8,342 nucleotides of DNA from Opitutus sp. GAS368. GTDB lineage: Bacteria; Verrucomicrobiota; Verrucomicrobiia; Opitutales; Opitutaceae. Shown in pieces: positions 1 to 5,606 of this stretch. The stretch spans positions 1 through 8,342 of the forward strand of contig CAMATV010000125.1 of the NCBI GenBank assembly GCA_945861235.1. The letters run 5' to 3'. Both the position numbers and the translations under genes were made by a program. Numbering within the stretch: position 1 is the stretch's first letter; every line of letters begins with the position of its first letter. The notes under the pieces were generated by a model. It was given only the letters and a program-made list of their open reading frames with translations, was not told where the DNA came from and ran no database searches.

Positions 1-49
1 CCGGTGAACAACCCGTCCGACCGTCCGCGCGCCGTTCGTGCCGACCGGC

Positions 50-2791
50 TCAATCCAGCGTATACGGTTCGGGCTCTTGCTCCGGCTCCGCATGCGCCGT
101 CAGCGTCACAAGGCTCCGCAACGACGTGAAGTGTTGGCTCAAATCAAAATCTCCACCCAGACCGCCGATGAGTTTGTCGAACAGGTCTTTTTTCGACGCC
201 TTCAGGGTCTGAATCCGCTCTTCGATGGTGCCGGCCGTCACCATGCGATAAACGAACACCGTGCTCTTCTGGCCAATCCGGTGGACCCGATCCACCGCCT
301 GCGCTTCGACCGCCGGATTCCACCACGGATCGAGTAAGAAAACGTAGTCGGCCGCGTGGAGCGTGATCCCGGTGCCCGCCGCCTTCAGCGAGACGAGCAT
401 GGCAGCCGCACCCTGCGCGGCTTGAAACCCTTGCACCGGCTTGAGACGGTCGAGGGTCATCCCCGTGAGTTCGTAACGCGGCAGCTCCGGAAAGTGTTTT
501 TGCAGCGCCTCACGCACGCGACCGAGGAGCATTACGAACTGCGAAAAAATCACGACCTTGTGGCCGCTGCTGACGATTTCGGTGAGTTTCTCCACCAGCA
601 GATTGATCTTTCCCGAATCGGTGAGCGGGGAAGTGAGCCACGGCAGCATGTCCGGATCGCAACACGTCTGGCGCAAACGCGTGAGGAGCGCGAGGAATCC
701 GAAACTCTTCTCGCGCATCGCCGCGCCGACGTCGTCGCCCAGCCGGTCGAGACCCTCGGAGCAAATCCGCGCATACTCGGTCCTTTGCACATCGGTGAGG
801 GGGCAGATTAAATCCATCTCCATTTTCGGCGGCAGCTCCGTGGCGACTTCTTTCTTCGTGCGCCGCAGGACAAAGGGAGCCAACTGGGCGCGGAGCCGCG
901 CCAGCGTGCCCACCCGGTCGGCCTGCAGGGCGCTCTCAAACGTCGCGCGCGAACCCAGCAGGCCCGGCAACAGGAAGCGGAAGATGCTCCACAGATCGAG
1001 CTGACGGTTCTCGAGGGGCGTGCCCGTCAGCACGACGCGGTGTTGCGCGCGGACCGCGAAACAGGTCTGCGTAATTTTCGCGTCCGGATTCTTGATGAAC
1101 TGGCCCTCGTCGAGCACCGCGTAGCCGAACTCCGCACTCGGCAGCATGGTCCGGTGTTTGCGCAATTGCGTATAGCTCGCGAGCCAAATGACCGCGTCTT
1201 TTCGCTGGGTAAAATCATGCCCGGTCTTGAGCACATCGACGGCGAGCTGCGGGAAAAATTTCGCGATCTCTTCGCGCCACACCGGCACCACGCTGGCGGG
1301 GCACACGATCAGATGCGGCTTGCCGGGAATCGGGCGGGCCGCGAGCAAGGCCAACACTTGGATGGTTTTGCCGAGTCCCATTTCGTCGGCGAGCAGGCCG
1401 TGACAGCCGACATCGCAGAGATGGTGCATCCACTCGACTCCACGGAGCTGATACGGACGCAACAGCTCGGGCAACACCGGCGGTGCCAGCGGGGGCGCGA
1501 GCACGCTTTGGCGCCACGCCTCAATCTCCGGGGACAGCGTGAGCCTGAGGCGCGGGTCGCTAAACAGCGAAAAAATCAAATACGGAGAGAGCGTCCCTTG
1601 CTCCGCTGCATCGGCACCCTGCGTCTCCTCCACATTTTTTTGCCACGCGTTAAACGACGCCCATTTCTCCGCCGGGAGCGAGACGATGCCGATGCTGGGC
1701 AGGAGGACCGGCTGGCCGTTGCGTTTCAGCACCGTATTAACCTCCGCGTCCGTGAGCAGCCGTTCGCCGGCGCGGAATATCCACCGCAGATTGAGCGCCG
1801 CATGTTCGCCGTCTCCGCCGGTTGCTCCGGCTTTCAGCGGCGCGCGCTCCGCGACGGCTTCGATTTCGATCGCGCGCGTGCCCTTGAGGAGATTCGCCGA
1901 TTTCTCGTCGAGCTCGATCAGAAACAACCGTTTCCAGGCCGGCAGCACGGTCCTCAGAAAATTCGGCATCTCGACCAGTGACTCCATCACATACACGCCG
2001 GTGTCGAGGTGGTAATGGAAGTGCGCCTTGCGCGCGTAGGCCGCGAGCCCGATGAGTTTCGCCCGTTCGCCCGAGGTCACATGACCGTTGCCGTGCGCGT
2101 GCGCTTCGGGTCCCAGCGCCGAATGTTTCGTCTTTTTCTCGGCGTCGAGCCACGCCGCTTGAAACGTCAAGCCCGCCGTCTTGGTCTTAAACACCAACAC
2201 GAGGCTTCGCGAGGGTCCGTTGTGGGTACCCACTGCCGCCGTGGCCGGCGGCGTAGCCTTCGCCGGGCCCGGCCCGTGGCCATTACCGGTCGCGGCTGCC
2301 GCTGCGGCTGCACCGCGTCCGAATCCATTACCCAAACCATGTGGCTGACGATGCACGAAACCGGGCGCGGAGCTGGGCTGATGGCCGTGCCCATTACCCC
2401 CGAAATGCGCGGGTGCGCCGTGGCTCGGAGCCGCCCGCGGCGGGTCCCCTGGCAGCGGCGAGATTTCATCCGCCACCAGTTCCTCAATCTCGTGCAACCC
2501 GGCAACCGCAAGCGCATGCGCAACCTCGTGGTCCGTGGAGGAGGAACGCACGCTCACCCCTTCGCTGGTCCACTCAATGACGGCGTATTCATCCTTTTTT
2601 TCGATACGCCGATGCACGATCGCATCGTGATCCGTGAGTTCCAATTCACGCACCTCACTGTCGCGATAGAGCTGCCGGCCCACCTCGAGCTGGGTGGCCG
2701 TGAAGGACCCTGACCAGTCGTGCTCGAGTTTTCCGAACCAGAATTCGAGTGAATGAGGGGTATAGACGCGCTTTGGACCGTGTGACTGCAT
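50..2791 (-). CDS. SNF2-family DEAD/DEAH-box helicase with degenerate SWIM-like N-terminus
   Basis: This is a cytoplasmic DNA-dependent ATPase of the bacterial SNF2/Rad54-like type, expected to translocate on DNA or remodel protein-DNA complexes. Numbered from the ATG (913 aa): a SWIM-like segment without zinc cysteines at about 25-110; a Gly/Asn/His/Ala-rich linker at about 113-195; a middle region at about 196-440 that could be a bacterial SNF2-associated domain; then the ATPase core. Core motifs are LRPYQLRGVEW (444-454), Walker A DEMGLGKT (469-476), Walker B DEGQ (561-564, where DEAH or DEAQ is usual), TGTPLENR (589-596), KVVIFSQF (745-752), SLKAAGTGITL (801-811) and DRVHRIGQ (834-841). 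All look intact. The tail is acidic and proline-rich. The start is uncertain: a TTG at 2809 would add six residues, and neither start has a clear ribosome site. I chose the ATG. The 49 bases after the TGA show no obvious terminator. Family is certain; biological role is not. Confidence 0.95.
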   Translation of the reverse strand: MQSHGPKRVYTPHSLEFWFGKLEHDWSGSFTATQLEVGRQLYRDSEVRELELTDHDAIVHRRIEKKDEYAVIEWTSEGVSVRSSSTDHEVAHALAVAGLHEIEELVADEISPLPGDPPRAAPSHGAPAHFGGNGHGHQPSSAPGFVHRQPHGLGNGFGRGAAAAAAATGNGHGPGPAKATPPATAAVGTHNGPSRSLVLVFKTKTAGLTFQAAWLDAEKKTKHSALGPEAHAHGNGHVTSGERAKLIGLAAYARKAHFHYHLDTGVYVMESLVEMPNFLRTVLPAWKRLFLIELDEKSANLLKGTRAIEIEAVAERAPLKAGATGGDGEHAALNLRWIFRAGERLLTDAEVNTVLKRNGQPVLLPSIGIVSLPAEKWASFNAWQKNVEETQGADAAEQGTLSPYLIFSLFSDPRLRLTLSPEIEAWRQSVLAPPLAPPVLPELLRPYQLRGVEWMHHLCDVGCHGLLADEMGLGKTIQVLALLAARPIPGKPHLIVCPASVVPVWREEIAKFFPQLAVDVLKTGHDFTQRKDAVIWLASYTQLRKHRTMLPSAEFGYAVLDEGQFIKNPDAKITQTCFAVRAQHRVVLTGTPLENRQLDLWSIFRFLLPGLLGSRATFESALQADRVGTLARLRAQLAPFVLRRTKKEVATELPPKMEMDLICPLTDVQRTEYARICSEGLDRLGDDVGAAMREKSFGFLALLTRLRQTCCDPDMLPWLTSPLTDSGKINLLVEKLTEIVSSGHKVVIFSQFVMLLGRVREALQKHFPELPRYELTGMTLDRLKPVQGFQAAQGAAAMLVSLKAAGTGITLHAADYVFLLDPWWNPAVEAQAVDRVHRIGQKSTVFVYRMVTAGTIEERIQTLKASKKDLFDKLIGGLGGDFDLSQHFTSLRSLVTLTAHAEPEQEPEPYTLD
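2207..2452 (-). repeat. Low-complexity Gly/Asn/His/Ala/Pro linker coding segment in the SNF2 gene
   Basis: This stretch of the SNF2 gene encodes a compositionally biased linker with GGNGHGHQ, GLGNGFGRG, an Ala run of about seven (GCN repeats) and TGNGHGPG, followed by Pro/Ala/Thr-rich sequence. A further HAHGNGH lies about 40 residues beyond it. It separates the SWIM-like N-terminus from the rest of the protein and is probably disordered. Such linkers usually vary in length between close relatives. The histidines could bind metal, but nothing seen here shows that. Confidence 0.6.
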
Positions 2792-2829
2792 CCGCGGAAA
2801 AGAAGCCAAGCTAGAAAGTGCCCCGAGTG

Positions 2830-2868
2830 GTGCAACCTCTAAGTTGCCGTGTCACGCCAACGTTGCAC
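2830..2868. repeat. Inverted-repeat cluster (GTGCAAC / GTTGCAC) upstream of the SNF2 gene
   Basis: On the plus strand GTGCAAC (2830-2836) and GTTGCAC (2862-2868) form a perfect 7-bp inverted repeat with a 25-nt spacer. Inside it, GCAAC (2832-2836) can also pair with GTTGC (2843-2847) across a 6-nt loop, and CAACGTTG (2858-2865) is an 8-bp palindrome. The cluster ends about 39 bp upstream of the ATG chosen for the SNF2 gene. It could be a repressor operator or an alternative-pairing leader RNA. It could also be chance, since the arms are short. Confidence 0.35.
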
Positions 2869-2877
2869 TGGGATCTT

Positions 2878-2901
2878 GGCGGACGGGCTGGCGCCCGCGC
2901 C
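2878..2901 (-). other. GC-rich stem-loop between the DUF2851 and SNF2 genes
   Basis: GGCG (2878-2881) and CGGGC (2884-2888) can pair with GCCCG (2893-2897) and CGCC (2898-2901). This gives nine base pairs with a 2-nt bulge and a 4-nt loop. It lies about 57 bp past the DUF2851 stop. No T-run follows on the minus strand, so it is not a classical intrinsic terminator. It may protect the 3' end of the upstream message or mark factor-dependent termination. Confidence 0.35.
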
Positions 2902-2957
2902 TCGCCGGTCGCGACTCTCCGCAAGATAATTTCTTACGGTTGAAAAACGGCGGCGCC

Positions 2958-4172
2958 TCAACCGCGCGTTTCGCGCTCCAAAAGCCAGCCCAACAGGCCC
3001 TGCGCTGAGCCCTGACACGCCGGTCGGGCTGCGCCCTGAAACACCCCCAATTCCCTCAGGCCGCGCGAAACCAACGGCGGGAAATCGCCGGCGAACCAAT
3101 GATACCACAGCCCTTGCCACTGTGCGTCGCTCCGGTCGGCGACCGCAGCCAACAAGGGTAAAAAGCCGTCGCAGACGAGCGTATCGAGCCGCGTGCCACC
3201 GATCGCGCCCGCGCAAATCTCGACGGCCACCCAACTCCGCCGGGCCGTAAAGCGATTCGTCCGGCGCACGGCCCGCGTGCCGGTGGCGAATGCCGCACCC
3301 GCGATCAGTTGCGCAGCCCAGCCCTCCAAGCGCGCGGGCCACGCGGGACAACCCTGCGTCCAAGCGGCGTATTGACGCAGGCGGGTGCGGGGATGGTTAG
3401 CCGGCCGGCCGCCCTGCAAACTCCACGCTTCCTGCTGATCGGCGTAAATCTCATCGGGCACCGCCCGACCCTCCGCCCAATCACGAAGCGCCCACCGCGC
3501 CGCCACGTGGAGCATCGGCGCACGATTGAATCGATAGCCCAAGATTTCGAGTGCGGCGTGGTGGCACGCGCTTTCCCAACCCAAGCGCGCCACGCGCAAG
3601 CGCGCGTAGTGGACCTTCTGGTACCAGCGTTTCATCGCATGCGACGCAATCAAGTCGGCCAATTCCTGCTCACCGAGCGCGGCGAGTTCATCCGGCATTC
3701 TCGCGACAGTACGGCCCGCGAGCAACTCCACCGCCTCTTCCGCCGCAAACTCCTCCAGATCGTGATGCAGCCACGGCAGCAGCGCGACCACCGGGATCAC
3801 TTGCCCCCCGGCCCCACGCGTCACATGCCCGATCTCGGGTGGAAAGAGCACCACGTGCAAAACCACTCCGTCATAGGCCCGGTCCAAGGCGTGGCGGTGG
3901 GCGACCCAATCCGCAGCACGCAGGTGAAGTTCGATATCGCCCGTGAACTCCGCGCCGTCGCCCAGCCGTATCCGGGCGCCACGAAAATCCGGGCCGCCGA
4001 GCAGATTCCATTTTCCGGGGTGCCCGACGTGTAGCCGGCGACCATCGGTTGCCGTGACCAGCGTGCCGTCAAAATCACCACGCAGCCAAATTTTTTGCAG
4101 AAGTTTTTCTGCAAATGAAAACGGACCGTACAGTCCTTGGATCTCCTCAACCGCTGGGGAAAGCGCGTTCAT
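2958..4172 (-). CDS. DUF2851 family protein
   Basis: The product is 404 aa, close to the usual length of the DUF2851 (PF11013) family, known mainly from Bacteroidetes and relatives. It has no signal peptide or membrane segment and is probably cytoplasmic. Recognisable family blocks are the N-terminal FAEKLLQKIWLRGDF (20-34), HPGKWNLLGGPDFRGARIRLGD (51-72), GDIELHLRAADWVAHRH (78-94) and AYDGVVLHVVLF (99-110). A later block, KRWYQKVHYARLRVARLG (181-198), lies before EILGYRFNRAPM (209-220). The family has no established function that I know of. P61-D62...E81-x-H83 resembles a PD-(D/E)XK nuclease core with His for Lys; this is inference. The ATG at 4172 sits in the GGACGCAGATG context, without a strong ribosome site. 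The gene starts 65 bp after the ceramidase-like stop and is followed by the SNF2 gene after about 166 bp, so co-transcription with either neighbour is possible. Confidence 0.88.
   Translation of the reverse strand: MNALSPAVEEIQGLYGPFSFAEKLLQKIWLRGDFDGTLVTATDGRRLHVGHPGKWNLLGGPDFRGARIRLGDGAEFTGDIELHLRAADWVAHRHALDRAYDGVVLHVVLFPPEIGHVTRGAGGQVIPVVALLPWLHHDLEEFAAEEAVELLAGRTVARMPDELAALGEQELADLIASHAMKRWYQKVHYARLRVARLGWESACHHAALEILGYRFNRAPMLHVAARWALRDWAEGRAVPDEIYADQQEAWSLQGGRPANHPRTRLRQYAAWTQGCPAWPARLEGWAAQLIAGAAFATGTRAVRRTNRFTARRSWVAVEICAGAIGGTRLDTLVCDGFLPLLAAVADRSDAQWQGLWYHWFAGDFPPLVSRGLRELGVFQGAARPACQGSAQGLLGWLLERETRG
4094..4115. repeat. Perfect 9-bp inverted repeat inside the 5' end of the DUF2851 gene
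   Basis: TTTGCAGAA (4094-4102) and TTCTGCAAA (4107-4115) are perfect complements around the 4-nt centre GTTT. The 22-bp palindrome covers codons 20-27 of the DUF2851 gene and is AT-rich in a GC-rich gene. It has operator-like dimensions, and as RNA it would be a strong hairpin about 60 nt after the start codon. A T-run lies before it on the plus strand and no T-run follows it on the minus strand, so it is not a terminator in the sense direction. It may simply reflect the codons for FAEKLLQK. Confidence 0.45.
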
Positions 4173-4237
4173 CTGCGTCCATTTCCGGCGAGCAGCGTCC
4201 CAAGGTCGAGCCCGTTATGATGTCGAGCGCTTCCGCC

Positions 4238-5605
4238 TTACGGCTGGAACCTCACCGGCACCATCCCCGGCAGCGCGGCCGCTTCGCGCAATAAGCGCAC
4301 CGCCGCGTCGATCATGAGTTGCGCACAGGCATCGGTGCCTGCTCCCGCCACCCCGACTTCATAGCCCCCGCGGGCCTTCTCCCCCGGCAGGCCGACATAA
4401 TGCGCTCCATTCCCGTTGGAGTAACCGAGAACAATCGTCTGTGGAAACGGCGAGGCCGCCCGGATCGCTGTGCCGAGTTCAGTCATCGGCTCACCCGGTA
4501 ACGCCACGAGCGCGAGCGGGCCGCACACGATTATTTGGATCTCAGCATCGACGCTATCGGCCCCGAGACGTTGCTTTCCCGCTGGGGTGAGCGGCAACGC
4601 AATCGCAGCGCGCGCGATGTGCAGCGGGCCCAAGGCGAGCTGGGTGCTGAAGCGTGCGACGAGCTCAGTCTTCTTGGCGATGCCATCTGACATTTCCGCC
4701 ACCGCAGCGGTGCCACGACGCCACGGATTAATGTCGCCGGCACAGCCCTGCAAAAAGAGCGCCTCGCCGCCGAGTGCGGCGGATATTTTTTGCGCCGTCG
4801 GACCGGGCCAGTCCGCCGACAGCGCCGGATTCGACGGATAGATCGAGACGGCGTGGCAGGCGACGTGGAAGAGTGACGCCACGGGCCGGCCGTCGGCGGC
4901 GCGAAATGACACCAACGAAAACGTCCGGTCGAGCGGACCAAAGCTCGCTCCCAGGGAGAGGAGTTCCGGATTCCAATCCGGACTGCTGGGCGGCGGCGCC
5001 GCGCCACTCTTAGCGACCACTACGCCCCACGCCGGTGCGCGCGGGCGACGGTTGTGGAGATACTCGCCGAGGGCGATGCGGCCAACTGCGAGCGTCGCGG
5101 GGCGGGCCGAAGCCGCCGCGTCTCGAGCGGCCTCCACGCTCGCAGCCAACAGGCGGCTCATCCACGCGGCAAAGGGCGGGAAATCATTTTGAGCGGGCAT
5201 GTAGCGGACTGCCCACCACGTGTCGCGTTCCTGGCCCCGGAATCCGGCGCGCCACACCGGGGACCACGGTGCCGAGTGATTGTGGCTCGCATGCACCAAG
5301 ATATTGTCCGGAGGTATCGCCAAAGCCGCCCCGACAGCGCGACGAACTTCATCCCGGGCAGATTCCGAGACGTCGACCAAATCCCAACGGATCAGCACGC
5401 CTTTCGTCGCGCCATCATCGAGCACGAGCGCGTGAACGCTGAGCGGGTCGTGCACTGAGCCATAGGGTTTACCCGTGACCCAGTTTAACACTGCCGGATC
5501 GGGCGTGATGTCAGCGTGCGCCGCACCAGCGCGAAGCGTCCCGGGCGGTTCGGCGGCATCGAGAACCGTCAGGAAAAGTCCGGCAAAAAAAATGCGAATC
5601 TTCAC
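4238..5605 (-). CDS. Secreted neutral/alkaline ceramidase-like hydrolase
   Basis: This 455-aa protein matches the N-terminal catalytic domain of neutral/alkaline non-lysosomal ceramidases (PF04734), zinc amidohydrolases that cleave N-acyl bonds. Residues 1-18 look like a Sec signal peptide: Lys/Arg, the core IFFAGLFLTVL, then a cut near DAA-E. Family blocks are GAAHADITP (27-35), HDPLSVHALVLDDG (52-65), the His cluster HASHNH (105-110), FHVACHAVSIYPS (246-258), FLQGCAGDINP (284-294), LPGEPMTELG (369-378) and LGYSNGNGAHYVG (393-405). By comparison with Pseudomonas ceramidase, a His of the 105-110 cluster, H251, E372 and a Tyr near 395-403 would bind zinc. The catalytic Ser-Pro of true ceramidases reads Asn-Pro (293-294), and the protein is shorter, lacking the C-terminal domain, so ceramide is doubtful as substrate. 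The GTG start is chosen because it gives the signal peptide and sits one base after the upstream TAA, implying translational coupling. No clear ribosome site is visible. An 8-T run falls in codons 5-7. Confidence 0.87.
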   Translation of the reverse strand: MKIRIFFAGLFLTVLDAAEPPGTLRAGAAHADITPDPAVLNWVTGKPYGSVHDPLSVHALVLDDGATKGVLIRWDLVDVSESARDEVRRAVGAALAIPPDNILVHASHNHSAPWSPVWRAGFRGQERDTWWAVRYMPAQNDFPPFAAWMSRLLAASVEAARDAAASARPATLAVGRIALGEYLHNRRPRAPAWGVVVAKSGAAPPPSSPDWNPELLSLGASFGPLDRTFSLVSFRAADGRPVASLFHVACHAVSIYPSNPALSADWPGPTAQKISAALGGEALFLQGCAGDINPWRRGTAAVAEMSDGIAKKTELVARFSTQLALGPLHIARAAIALPLTPAGKQRLGADSVDAEIQIIVCGPLALVALPGEPMTELGTAIRAASPFPQTIVLGYSNGNGAHYVGLPGEKARGGYEVGVAGAGTDACAQLMIDAAVRLLREAAALPGMVPVRFQP

Positions 5606-5606
5606 G

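Noticed and set aside
1635..1641. Second A7 run (minus strand, CAA AAA AAT) in the SNF2 gene as a frameshift site
   Set aside because: There is no stimulatory element in view and no domain continues in the -1 frame. The main frame runs on with conserved motifs.
1040..1981. Plus-strand open frame of 313 codons opposite the SNF2 gene
   Set aside because: It is antisense to the conserved SNF2 ATPase core. Its Arg/His/Gln-rich translation resembles no known family, so it is a coding shadow.
4231..4249. Small hairpin TTCCGCC-TTAC-GGC-T-GGAA over the ceramidase-like stop codon, considered as a terminator
   Set aside because: The stem is short and bulged and has no T-run after it on the minus strand.
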